This document shows positions 1 to 8,452 of a stretch of 64,000 nucleotides of DNA, one piece after another. The stretch is taken from contig UQZX01000001.1 in the NCBI GenBank assembly GCA_900545525.1, positions 124,001 through 188,000 on the forward strand, given 5' to 3'. The position numbers and the translations under genes are program-made. Position 1 is the stretch's first letter; each line of letters opens with the position of its first letter. This DNA is from an uncultured Prevotella sp. GTDB taxonomy: Bacteria; Bacteroidota; Bacteroidia; Bacteroidales; Bacteroidaceae. The notes under the pieces were generated by a model. The model did no database searches. It had not been told where the DNA came from and saw only the letters and a list, made by a program, of their open reading frames with translations.

Positions 1-411
1 CTGGCATCGTGTGTAGGATGCTTCATGCTCGTTCTGTGTGGCAAGTCTGCCGCACAGGAGCAGCTCAAAGTTACGTCTGTACTCGCTTACCATGGTGGCA
101 TGGAACGCCTCCGTCTTGCATGCAAGCCTCACAAGGTCCATCTGCGTGGTGTCTTCCTTTATAAAGGAGCGTATCTCCTGCTCAATCTCTTCTGCCTTGT
201 AGTTCATCCGGGAAATGGCGTAGAACATCTCGGAGTTGAAACATTGCGATATGCTTTCATAGTGGTCGAGCATGGTGCGCTTGATGTTCTGCGGTTCAAA
301 CTTCTCCATGTCGTTGTCCGCTGACTGTGTCTCCACTATGCCGAGGGTGAAGTATCTGAAGAATGTCTTTACGAGCATGGCAAGCACCTTGTCCTTATTC
401 ACCTGTTCCAT
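1..411 (-). CDS. hypothetical protein, truncated by the window edge
   Basis: An open frame runs leftward from the ATG at 411 to base 1 without a stop, giving 137 residues of an incomplete protein. The visible part begins MEQVNKDKVLAML and is hydrophilic and largely helical-looking, with no signal peptide or membrane segment. I do not recognise the family. Its start lies 17 bases inside the end of queG, in another frame, so it is probably translationally coupled to queG and is the third gene of the deacetylase-queG run. The overlap and the absence of stops over 137 codons make it a real gene; its function is unknown. Confidence 0.6.
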   Translation of the reverse strand, partial: MEQVNKDKVLAMLVKTFFRYFTLGIVETQSADNDMEKFEPQNIKRTMLDHYESISQCFNSEMFYAISRMNYKAEEIEQEIRSFIKEDTTQMDLVRLACKTEAFHATMVSEYRRNFELLLCGRLATQNEHEASYTRCQ

Positions 412-1384
412 TGTCTTTGTTCTTTTCCTTTAAATTATTGTTTACGGCGCTGATATTTCGCATCAGCCCCTCATATTTCACCCGTTTCACCGCGCTTCCC
501 TTGAACAGCCGCCTGTAGTCTTCGGGCGTAAGCCGGTTCCATTTGTCCCTTGTCATGCTCAGAAACTCGTCTCTGGGGCGTAGCAGAGGCTCTTCCGACG
601 GGGTGGCAAACCTGTTCCAGGGGCATGCCTGCTGGCATCTGTCGCACCCATATACCGTGTTTCCCATTTTCATCGCAATGCCGGGCGGTATTTCCCCGCG
701 GTTCTCAATTGTCTGATATGACAGGCAGAGCCTTGCATCAAATGCTGCTTCATGCGGCAGGTCACCGTTTTTGCATGTATTGGAGACTGTTCCGGCGAGT
801 GCTCCTGTAGGGCATGCGTCTATACATGAGTGGCAGTTGCCGCACCGGTTCTTTACCGGGAGGTCGTAATCGGTTTCCTTGTCGGTGAACAGTTCGCCGA
901 GAAAGAACATGCTTCCGGCGTGTGGAATGATGAGCTGACGGTTGCGTCCAATCCACCCGAGACCGGCTTTTGCCGCCCAATAGCGTTCGAGCACCGGGGC
1001 ACTGTCGCAGAACACGCGGTATGAATGCAGTCCGAGACGTCCTGCAAGGAGCCTTAACCGGTCCTTTACGATGAAGTGGTAGTCCTGTCCGAGGGCGTAG
1101 GCGGCAAATTGCAGTTCGTCTTTCGGCATGCGGTATGCCGGCGCGTAGTTCATGGCAACGCAGATGATGCTTTTCAGCCCGTCCATAAGCAGGCGCGGGT
1201 CGAGGCGCTTGTCCGTGTGGTTTGCCATGTATGCCATGTCCGCATTCATCCCCTTGCCGAGCCATTCTGCCAGTTCTGTTTCAGCATCGGTGTCCACGCG
1301 CTCCGCCTTTGCTATGCCGCAAGCAAAAAAGCCGAGGTCTTTTGCCTCGGCTTTTATTCTCTCACTCGAAAGTCTTGAACTCAT
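395..1384 (-). CDS. queG: epoxyqueuosine reductase QueG
   Basis: QueG is the cobalamin-dependent iron-sulfur enzyme that reduces epoxyqueuosine to queuosine in tRNA, the last step of that wobble-base pathway, in the cytoplasm. The protein (329 residues from the ATG at 1384) has the two ferredoxin-type 4Fe-4S motifs expected, CGNCHSCIDACP and later CDRCQQACP, and an N-terminal region of the QueG type. A longer frame reaches back to 1426, but the residues before MSSRLSSERIKAEAK are not family-like and lie inside the deacetylase gene, so I chose 1384. The gene overlaps the deacetylase by 23 bases and the next gene downstream by 17, which suggests one coupled operon. Family assignment is secure. 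Confidence 0.93.
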   Translation of the reverse strand: MSSRLSSERIKAEAKDLGFFACGIAKAERVDTDAETELAEWLGKGMNADMAYMANHTDKRLDPRLLMDGLKSIICVAMNYAPAYRMPKDELQFAAYALGQDYHFIVKDRLRLLAGRLGLHSYRVFCDSAPVLERYWAAKAGLGWIGRNRQLIIPHAGSMFFLGELFTDKETDYDLPVKNRCGNCHSCIDACPTGALAGTVSNTCKNGDLPHEAAFDARLCLSYQTIENRGEIPPGIAMKMGNTVYGCDRCQQACPWNRFATPSEEPLLRPRDEFLSMTRDKWNRLTPEDYRRLFKGSAVKRVKYEGLMRNISAVNNNLKEKNKDNGTGE

Positions 1385-1973
1385 ATCCTTGCTCCTTAAG
1401 CCATTTAAGAATTTCGGGAAGGGCAACTTTCAGCTTGCCAATGCTTTTTATCGAGTCGTGGAAAGTTATTATCGAGCCGTTTCGCGTGTAGCGTTTCACG
1501 TTGCCTATAATATCTTCTGCCGTAGTCCATTTGCTGTAGTCGCGCGTCAGCAGGTCCCACATTACAATGCGGTATTTGCGTCCCAGCCAGAAATACTGTT
1601 CCCAACGCATCCACCCGTGGGGCGGTCTGAAAAGGTGGCTCTTTATCAGTTCGTTCGCCATCTCCGTATTGGCGCTGTATGAGTGGGGCGAATGCCTGAA
1701 GCCGCTCCAGTGGTTGAAGGTGTGGTTACCTACCTGATGACCGGCTTCTACGATGTCGTTGTACAGGTCGTGGTGCTTAAGCACGTTCTCACCAACCATG
1801 AAGAAAGTGGCTTTCGCGTCGAATTCTGCAAGCGTCTTGAGTATGAACGGCGTGCTCTCCGGTATGGGACCGTCGTCGAAGGTCAGATAGACTGACCTCT
1901 CGTTCTTGTCCATTCTCCACGTAGCCCTCGGATAGAGCCAGTGGAGCCAGATGCTTGGTTGTTCTATAATCAT
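1362..1973 (-). CDS. polysaccharide deacetylase family protein (NodB/CE4 fold)
   Basis: This 203-residue protein has the NodB-homology motifs in order: TFDDGP near residue 31 (catalytic base and metal-binding Asp), HTFNH near 83 (the H-x3-H zinc ligands), RPPHG near 116 and a C-terminal HDS motif. Such enzymes remove N- or O-acetyl groups from sugar polymers such as peptidoglycan or surface polysaccharide. There is no clear N-terminal signal peptide, so its location is uncertain. It overlaps queG by 23 bases and lies 42 bases downstream of the GT117 gene, so it may be transcribed with both. The substrate cannot be deduced from sequence. Confidence 0.85.
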   Translation of the reverse strand: MIIEQPSIWLHWLYPRATWRMDKNERSVYLTFDDGPIPESTPFILKTLAEFDAKATFFMVGENVLKHHDLYNDIVEAGHQVGNHTFNHWSGFRHSPHSYSANTEMANELIKSHLFRPPHGWMRWEQYFWLGRKYRIVMWDLLTRDYSKWTTAEDIIGNVKRYTRNGSIITFHDSIKSIGKLKVALPEILKWLKEQGYEFKTFE

Positions 1974-2015
1974 TCCGTTTGTTGCTTCTGCTGAAAATGT
2001 TTGCCTCCCTCACTT

Positions 2016-5000
2016 TTACATGGGCAGCTGTCCGCCTCTGTCCTGATATGTCTTTACACCCGTCTCCCACTTCTTTTCGAGCATATCAGCCCATTTGTTG
2101 TCTACCAGCGGTGCGATGTCAAGACATATTCTCATGATGTATATTTGCATCATGCACTCCTGCTGGGACTGTGCAAAGCGGTTTGCATTCAGTGAGTTGT
2201 ACCACCGCAGATACTGCCATGCGTTGTTGAAGACGTCGCCCAGCACTTTCTTTGCCTGTGCTTTCTGACCAGTCAGGGCGTATGCCTTTGCAATCTCGTG
2301 CCCGCCGCTTATGTAGCTCATAGGAACGTTGTATGACGGCATAACCTTCTCTGCGTAAGCCAATACCTTTGCCGCCTTGTCTGTCTTTCCCTCGCTGATG
2401 AGGTGCAATGCAAGCTGTGCGAAGAGACGGCGGTGGGTATAGCACATGCGCATTACGGTCTCGTCAAGGTATATACCCTTTCTGTCCAGACCGCCATATT
2501 TGAAGCGTGTCATCATGTTTGTGTACACCTTTTCCGTGTCGAAGTTCTTTGCTTCGCCTGCGTTGGTGGTAAACGGCGTTATGCGGTTTACGAGTCCCTC
2601 CTGTATGAAGTTGTCTCCAAGATTCATATAGTTGTCCGCTCCGACCGTGCAAGCCACGTATAAGGGACGTGTCCAGTTGCATTGTGCAAGCATTTCGAGC
2701 ATCATTAGGTCGCCTTTGTACAGGTTTCTCTTTCCTTTTAGCGATATAACCATGCGGTCGGGGATGCTGTCGGCTGCCATCATCATGCCGCTCTTTCTTA
2801 CCGCCTCCTTGTCTATAGTCAGGTAGAGGGTGTCTGTCGGGATGAAGTGCATGTCCTTGTCCTTGCTGCGAACCCAGTATTTCAGCACGTTCTTAAGCTC
2901 GAACGGAGAGTCGCCGAACTGTTTCTTTGCCTCTTCCGGCTGCAGCTTGTACAGTTCCAGCAGCTCATTCTTTGCATCCGGCTCCACGGCTATATAGTCG
3001 TTGGTGCCGGAACAATAGTCGAGTCTTGGCCATGTTATAGGCACAGAAGGAGAGTTGTATGCCGGACGGCACATCTGATCTATGTACCAGTCGGTTTGCA
3101 GATAGCTCAGGTTGCAGACGCGTGCGTCGGTACGCACACCCTCCACTTCCTGATTATACCACAGCGGGAAGGTGTCATTGTCGCCGTTCGTGAAGACAAT
3201 GGGGTTGCCCTTGTCCTGTAGCGACATGAGGTAGTTCTGCCCGAAGTCGCGGCACGTGTATCGTCCGCTTCGGTCGTGGTCGTCCCATGTCTGGCTTGCC
3301 ATTTGTATGGGTACGAGCAGACACACCACGCCGACAATTGCTGCCAGAGCCGTCTCCATGGTCTTGTCGAGGTGTGCTCCTTCTGGTATATTGCCGTTGC
3401 CGGTCTGTTTGTATTTAATCCGGACGATGCCTTTCTTAAGCAGGTCAATTATTGCTGCCACGCCCATTCCGCACCAAATGGCGAATGCGTAGAACGAACC
3501 GGCGTATGCATAGTCGCGCTCGCGGGGCTGCATCGGTGTCTGATTAAGATATAGCACAATTGCCAGTCCCGTCATGAAGAACAGGAAGAACACAACCCAA
3601 AACTGTCTTATGCCCCTCTGTCCGCGGTATGCCTGCCAGAAAAGACCTATGAGTCCGAGCAGCAGCGGCAGACAGTAGAACACGTTGTGACCCTTGTTCT
3701 CCTTCAGGTCGTCCGGCAGCAGGCTTTGGTCGCCCAGCCTCATGTTGTCTATGAACGGAATTCCTGTGATCCAGTTGCCATGTTCCAGTTCTCCGTTACC
3801 CTGTATGTCGTTCTGCCTTCCGGCGAAGTTCCACATGAAATACCGCCAGTACATGAAGTTGCACTGGTATGAAAGGAAGAAGCGGATGTTCTCCAGTTGC
3901 GACGGCATCTTAACCATTATCGTCTCGCCGCAGTTGTCGTATGGCACTTCCGTACCGTCCACGCCGCCCATCCAGCTCTCGTAAGCCTGCGCATGGTCGC
4001 TTGAGTGCATGCGCGGGAACAGCATGTTCTGGGCATACACATACTTGTTTCTGTGCCTTACGATGAAGTACGAATCTTTCTCGTTCTCCGATGCCTTTTC
4101 CTTGCGCTGATATATCGGTGCGCCCTCTTTCATGCGCGGTATGCAGCGGTTTCCCTCTATGTCGAGCTGCACCTGCGATGTGTATGCCTGCCCGTATAGC
4201 AGCGGGCTGTCGCCATACTGGTCGCGGCTGAGGTAGCTGCCCAGCGTGAATATGTCTTCAGGAGAGTTCTGGTCCATCGGCGTGTTTGCCGAAGAGCGTA
4301 TCACTATGAGTGCGTAGCTCGAGTAACCTATCATCAGCATGAGCATGCAAAGCAGCACGGTGTTCTTCATGCGCGCGCTTACAAGAGCAACCTTAGCCCT
4401 CTTGAAGTTCAGCACAAACCACAGTGCGGCGAGCACCACGATACCTGTCAATGCCGCCGTCCAGCCGTGACCCACGAACGGTACGCCGAGCATTGCCACG
4501 GCAATGAGGAAAGACACGTTGCTGCGCTTTGTGCTGCGGTCGGTATAGCTCTCGTATATGGCCCATATTACGGCACTCACAAGCAGTATGATGTATATAA
4601 TCTCACCTGTGTTGAACGGGCATCCGAGCGTGTTGACGAAGAACAGCTCGAACCAGCCGCCTACGGTGATGATGCCCGGAACGACACCATATAATATGCC
4701 GGCAACGATGGCGAACGACACGGCGAGGGCAATGAGCGAGCCTTTGAGGTCGGCATCTGGGAACTTGCGGTAGTAGTAGACCAGCACGATTGCGGGTACA
4801 CAAAGCAGGTTCAGCAGGTGTACGCCGATGCTGAGTCCCGTCATATACATTATTAATATAAGCCAACGGTCGCTGTGCGGTTCGTCGGCATGGTCCTCCC
4901 ACTTGAGTATCAGCCAAAACACCACGGCGGTGAAAGCCGACGAGTAGGCGTAAACCTCACCCTCGACGGCGCTGAACCAGAATGTGTCGCTGAACGTATA

Positions 5001-5390
5001 TATCAGTGCGCCCACCATTCCGCTCGCCTCTATGGCAATCATCTTTGACAGGCTTAGGTCGTCCCAGTCTTTCAGTATCAGCTTGCGCGTCAGGTGAGTG
5101 ATGCTCCAGAACAGGAACAATATGCACGTGGCGCTGAGCAGGGCACTCATCATGTTTACCATGAGGGCAACCTGTGAGGGGTCGCTTGCGAACTGTGAGA
5201 AGAGATTAGCCGTCAGCATGAAGAACGGCGCGCCGGGCGGGTGACCTATTTCGAGTTTATATCCAGTGACGATAAACTCCGGGCAGTCCCAAAAACTGGC
5301 AGTGGGTTCAACCGTGCTACAATATACAAAGGCAGCGATAAAGAACGCCAGCCAGCCCAGTATATTGTCCACTAACTTAAATTGTTTCAT
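2016..5390 (-). CDS. GT117/DUF2723 multispanning membrane glycosyltransferase-like protein
   Basis: This 1124-residue protein belongs to the Bacteroidetes DUF2723 family, now classed as glycosyltransferase family 117. The family has a fold related to protein O-mannosyltransferases and is linked by comparative work to protein O-glycosylation in this phylum. The first ~340 residues and a stretch near 590-740 hold many hydrophobic helices. Early acidic residues (STVEPTASFWDCPEF, residues 25-39) correspond to the catalytic-loop region. A long soluble region follows, with a TPR-like C-terminal part around residues 1010-1080 (GKTDKAAKVLAYAEK). It probably acts in the inner membrane with a polyprenyl-linked sugar donor. 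A -7 box lies 36-43 bases upstream. The exact acceptor is unknown. Confidence 0.85.
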   Translation of the reverse strand: MKQFKLVDNILGWLAFFIAAFVYCSTVEPTASFWDCPEFIVTGYKLEIGHPPGAPFFMLTANLFSQFASDPSQVALMVNMMSALLSATCILFLFWSITHLTRKLILKDWDDLSLSKMIAIEASGMVGALIYTFSDTFWFSAVEGEVYAYSSAFTAVVFWLILKWEDHADEPHSDRWLILIMYMTGLSIGVHLLNLLCVPAIVLVYYYRKFPDADLKGSLIALAVSFAIVAGILYGVVPGIITVGGWFELFFVNTLGCPFNTGEIIYIILLVSAVIWAIYESYTDRSTKRSNVSFLIAVAMLGVPFVGHGWTAALTGIVVLAALWFVLNFKRAKVALVSARMKNTVLLCMLMLMIGYSSYALIVIRSSANTPMDQNSPEDIFTLGSYLSRDQYGDSPLLYGQAYTSQVQLDIEGNRCIPRMKEGAPIYQRKEKASENEKDSYFIVRHRNKYVYAQNMLFPRMHSSDHAQAYESWMGGVDGTEVPYDNCGETIMVKMPSQLENIRFFLSYQCNFMYWRYFMWNFAGRQNDIQGNGELEHGNWITGIPFIDNMRLGDQSLLPDDLKENKGHNVFYCLPLLLGLIGLFWQAYRGQRGIRQFWVVFFLFFMTGLAIVLYLNQTPMQPRERDYAYAGSFYAFAIWCGMGVAAIIDLLKKGIVRIKYKQTGNGNIPEGAHLDKTMETALAAIVGVVCLLVPIQMASQTWDDHDRSGRYTCRDFGQNYLMSLQDKGNPIVFTNGDNDTFPLWYNQEVEGVRTDARVCNLSYLQTDWYIDQMCRPAYNSPSVPITWPRLDYCSGTNDYIAVEPDAKNELLELYKLQPEEAKKQFGDSPFELKNVLKYWVRSKDKDMHFIPTDTLYLTIDKEAVRKSGMMMAADSIPDRMVISLKGKRNLYKGDLMMLEMLAQCNWTRPLYVACTVGADNYMNLGDNFIQEGLVNRITPFTTNAGEAKNFDTEKVYTNMMTRFKYGGLDRKGIYLDETVMRMCYTHRRLFAQLALHLISEGKTDKAAKVLAYAEKVMPSYNVPMSYISGGHEIAKAYALTGQKAQAKKVLGDVFNNAWQYLRWYNSLNANRFAQSQQECMMQIYIMRICLDIAPLVDNKWADMLEKKWETGVKTYQDRGGQLPM

Positions 5391-5425
5391 TTACAGATAA
5401 TGTGATTATTATAAATTTTAGGTTA

Positions 5426-5433
5426 CAAAGATA
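5426..5433 (-). promoter_or_regulatory. Bacteroidetes -7 box upstream of the GT117 gene
   Basis: The minus strand reads TATCTTTG here, an exact match to TAnnTTTG, 36-43 bases before the GT117 start codon. No clear TTTG is present at the -33 distance. Confidence 0.55.
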
Positions 5434-5534
5434 CAAAGTTTGAGTGTGTTTGAGGGTTATTTATTATTCTTTAACGCAACTTTGCGGCAGGGCAGGGGAG
5501 CATCCGTACAGACAGGGATTTACGCCTGCATTCC

Positions 5535-5644
5535 GAAAGGTGACCTTTTGCGTTGTAAAAGGGCACCTTTCAGCCTCTGAAACACGGCATTTCAGACGCT
5601 AAAAGGGCACCTTTTGGAAGTCAAAAGGTAATATATTGAAAATC
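5535..5644. repeat. 22-bp periodic degenerate array A1 (5 units)
   Basis: Five consecutive units of exactly 22 bases start at 5535, 5557, 5579, 5601 and 5623. Most begin with an A run, then GG and a C, then a T run at positions 11-14, then about eight variable bases; the second and fourth share AAAAGGGCACCTTT. It fills the 270-bp gap between the GT117 gene and the YqaA-like gene. The rest of that gap shows only the -7 box. Confidence 0.7.
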
Positions 5645-5660
5645 AAAGTGTTATGAAACG

Positions 5661-6116
5661 CTATGAAGCAAGCAGGCTTGCACCGTAGACAAGCAGAACA
5701 TACCGCAGGAATTTTCCTATTGCCATGCTTGTTGTTGATATCACAATGTTTGCCCTCATAAGTCCTAAAAGTATCGTTATGGCACTGCCCAGCACGGGAA
5801 GAAATGCAAAGAAGCCCATCCACGCACCGTGTCCCGCCATGAACCGCTGCGCCTTGTCCAAGTCCTTTTTCTTTACATGAAGATACTTTTCAATCCAGTC
5901 GAGCCGCCCCATCCTGCCCACTCCGTAGTTGAAAAGTCCTCCGAGAACGTTGCCCGCCGTACCGTATAAAATCAGTCCCCACGGGTCAAGTCCCGTGGCA
6001 AGCAGTCCCAGCATCACCGCCTCGCTGCTGAACGGCAGGAAACTGCCTGCAAGGAATGCCGATGCCAGCATGCCGATGTATCCGTATTCGGTGAGAAATG
6101 ATATTATTATATCCAT
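5661..6116 (-). CDS. YqaA/DedA-like small membrane protein
   Basis: This 151-residue protein resembles the YqaA branch of the DedA/SNARE-associated membrane protein group. It has an N-terminal FLTEYGYIGMLASAFLAGSF helix, a glycine-rich NVLGGLFNYGVGRMG segment and a basic loop (KYLHVKKKDLDKAQRFMAGHG), followed by FFAFLPVLGSAITILLGLMR. Members are inner-membrane proteins, and some larger relatives handle polyprenyl-phosphate flipping; the job of this short form is not established. It starts 10 bases inside the end of the gene upstream at 6107-7033, so the two are probably coupled. Confidence 0.75.
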   Translation of the reverse strand: MDIIISFLTEYGYIGMLASAFLAGSFLPFSSEAVMLGLLATGLDPWGLILYGTAGNVLGGLFNYGVGRMGRLDWIEKYLHVKKKDLDKAQRFMAGHGAWMGFFAFLPVLGSAITILLGLMRANIVISTTSMAIGKFLRYVLLVYGASLLAS

Positions 6117-7033
6117 ATATTATATGCCGTGAGTGCAAGTATTGCCATTGTGATTGTGCAGAATGCGATGTTCGTGAGGCGCGTTCCCGTGAGTGCAATG
6201 AAGTGTGCCGCCAGTGGTGCAGTGTTCACTATAATCAGCGGCAGCAGCATGTCGGTGTGCTGTGGCTGCAATATGACGGAGGCAATGGTTATGAGGTTCA
6301 TTATGATGAATGTCTCGTATATGGTCCTTGTGCGTATCTTGTCGCCGTAGCTGTTGCGCATGTAGTGTATAATGCCCGTGAAGGCAAGCAGCAGTACCAG
6401 TGCCAGCGTGGCGAGCCTTTTCGTGTCGGGCAGCGCGTAAAGCGACATCGGACTGAACACGGCGATGCCGGCAAAATGGCTTATGAGCCTGTCCGGACTT
6501 CCCGTCAGCAGGCAGTAGCCTGCCATGAACCAGTATGGCGTGACAAGTCCCAGCACCGATGCCCAGAATGTTTTCGGGTTAAAGACCATCAGCTTGCCTG
6601 CCATTATGATCCACAACACCGGTACAAGAAACAGTATATGTATGAAGAAGATGCTTGCCAGTCCTATGAAAAGGAACGCATAGAACATCCGTCCCCTGGC
6701 GTTCTTGTCCTGATAGCATGAGAAAAAAGCAAGGTAGAACACCGTCATGCACATCTGCACGGCAAAGGGTTCGTACCTGTCAAAAAGAAAAGCCGCCATG
6801 GCGGTGAGCACGAGGAACGTGCACGACACCATGCGGCTGTATATACGTATCAGCGAGTTGTGGTTGTTGAGCATCATCATCATAAACGCAGATGCTGCAA
6901 AGAGCGCAAACTGTATGTACATTCCGTTGCCTGCCAGTCCTCCGGCAAGCCATGCCAGCGTTGCGTATATTGCCGTTACGGGCAGTGCAAAACGGCTTTC
7001 TGCCACTTTGTTTTGCAGTCTTTTCCTTATCAC
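6107..7033 (-). CDS. hypothetical multispanning inner-membrane protein
   Basis: This is a 308-residue, very hydrophobic protein with about eight to ten predicted membrane helices and no recognisable catalytic motif. I chose the GTG at 7033 (MIRKRLQNKVAESRF) because an AAGGAG ribosome-binding site lies 7 bases before it. The in-frame TTG at 7039 is only 1-2 bases from that site. It lies 65 bases downstream of purD and overlaps the YqaA-like gene by 10 bases. Bacteroidales genomes often have such unassigned membrane proteins beside purD-type genes, but I cannot name the family or function. Confidence 0.7.
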   Translation of the reverse strand: MIRKRLQNKVAESRFALPVTAIYATLAWLAGGLAGNGMYIQFALFAASAFMMMMLNNHNSLIRIYSRMVSCTFLVLTAMAAFLFDRYEPFAVQMCMTVFYLAFFSCYQDKNARGRMFYAFLFIGLASIFFIHILFLVPVLWIIMAGKLMVFNPKTFWASVLGLVTPYWFMAGYCLLTGSPDRLISHFAGIAVFSPMSLYALPDTKRLATLALVLLLAFTGIIHYMRNSYGDKIRTRTIYETFIIMNLITIASVILQPQHTDMLLPLIIVNTAPLAAHFIALTGTRLTNIAFCTITMAILALTAYNIWI

Positions 7034-7098
7034 AGCCAAACTCCTTCTGTACTTTCTTCTTACGTTCAGTTATCTTTTATTCTTCTTTTTGCGTGCGG

Positions 7099-8367
7099 TC
7101 AGAGGTCGGCACCGATGTCCGAGCGGAAGTACTTGTCCTTGAACTGTATCTTCTGTGCCTCGGAGAAAGACTTCTGCAGTGCCTCTTCCTTGTCCTTTCC
7201 ATACGAGCTTACTGCTATCACGCGTCCTCCCGCCGTTACGACCGTGCCGTCTTTCACAGCTGTTCCGCTGTGGAACACGATGCTGCCGTCCACGTCTTCG
7301 ATGCCGCTTATCGGATATCCCTTTACATATTCCTGCGGATAGCCTCCGCTCACGAGCATCACGCACACTGCCGCGCGCTCGTCAAATACAATCTCGCGCT
7401 TGTCGAGGTCGCCTTTCGCAACACCCTCGAACAGGTCTACGATGTCGCTTTTCAGGCGCAGCATCACGCTCTCCGTCTCCGGGTCGCCCATCCGGCAGTT
7501 GTATTCTATCACCATAGGCTCGCCTTCCACGTTTATAAGTCCGAAGAATATGAAGCCTTTATAGTCTATTCCCTCTTCGGCAAGACCGTCTACCGTCGGA
7601 CGTATGATGCGTTCCTCCACCTTTTTCATCCACTCCCCTGTTGCGAAGGGGACGGGGGTCACGCTGCCCATGCCGCCCGTGTTCAGACCGGTGTCGTGCT
7701 CGCCGATGCGCTTGTAGTCCTTTGCCTCCGGCAAAATCTTGTAGTTCTTTCCGTCTGTAAGTACGAAAACGGAGCATTCGATGCCGCTTAGGAACTCCTC
7801 GATTACGACGTTTGCCGAGGCGTTGCCGAACATTCCGCCGAGCATCTCCCTAAGTTCTTTCTTCGCTTCTTCGAGCGTCGGCAATATCAGTACTCCCTTG
7901 CCGGCGCACAGTCCGTCGGCTTTCAGCACGTATGGAGCCTTCATCGTTTCGAGGAAAGCCAGTCCCTCGTCGATGTTCGTGCCGTTGAAGGTGCGGTATT
8001 TAGCCGTCGGTATGTTGTGCCTTTCCATGAAACTTTTGGCAAAGTCCTTGCTTCCTTCGAGCACGGCACCCTGCTTGGACGGTCCTATTACAGGCACTTT
8101 TGCCGTACGCGGGTCGTCGCGGAAATTGTCGTAGATACCTTTTACCAGCGGGTCTTCAGGTCCCACGACAACCATGTCGATGCCTTTTTCCACTGCGAAG
8201 TCTTTCAGCTTGTCGAAATCGTCGGCTTTTATTGCCACGTTTTCGCCTGCATCCGCTGTTCCGGCATTACCCGGGGCAATGTACAGCTTTTCCACTCTCT
8301 CGCTCTGCGCAATCTTCCATGCAAGTGCATGTTCACGTCCGCCGCTTCCTAACAATAATATTTTCAT
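7099..8367 (-). CDS. purD: phosphoribosylamine-glycine ligase PurD
   Basis: PurD joins glycine to phosphoribosylamine using ATP, the second step of de novo purine synthesis, in the cytosol. The 422-residue length is normal. The N terminus MKILLLGSGGREHALAWK is diagnostic, and ATP-grasp elements follow: VLKADGLCAGKGV near residue 146, EEFLSGIECSVF near 190, the GGMGSVTP loop near 232 and YNCRMGDPETE near 290, which carries metal-binding residues. It is followed closely by two membrane-protein genes. No riboswitch-like structure is visible in the 85 bases before the start. Confidence 0.96.
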   Translation of the reverse strand: MKILLLGSGGREHALAWKIAQSERVEKLYIAPGNAGTADAGENVAIKADDFDKLKDFAVEKGIDMVVVGPEDPLVKGIYDNFRDDPRTAKVPVIGPSKQGAVLEGSKDFAKSFMERHNIPTAKYRTFNGTNIDEGLAFLETMKAPYVLKADGLCAGKGVLILPTLEEAKKELREMLGGMFGNASANVVIEEFLSGIECSVFVLTDGKNYKILPEAKDYKRIGEHDTGLNTGGMGSVTPVPFATGEWMKKVEERIIRPTVDGLAEEGIDYKGFIFFGLINVEGEPMVIEYNCRMGDPETESVMLRLKSDIVDLFEGVAKGDLDKREIVFDERAAVCVMLVSGGYPQEYVKGYPISGIEDVDGSIVFHSGTAVKDGTVVTAGGRVIAVSSYGKDKEEALQKSFSEAQKIQFKDKYFRSDIGADL

Positions 8368-8452
8368 ACTGTAAACTGGCTCTTTTTATAGTTTATTATA
8401 TTCCTCTTTATTAGTCTGTCTGCCGCCTTTTGCCTCCCGGTCTGTACGGCTC

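Noticed and set aside
6098..6721. 207-codon antisense frame in the membrane-protein gene 6107-7033
   Set aside because: The opposite strand encodes consistent membrane helices with a good ribosome-binding site; this frame does not.
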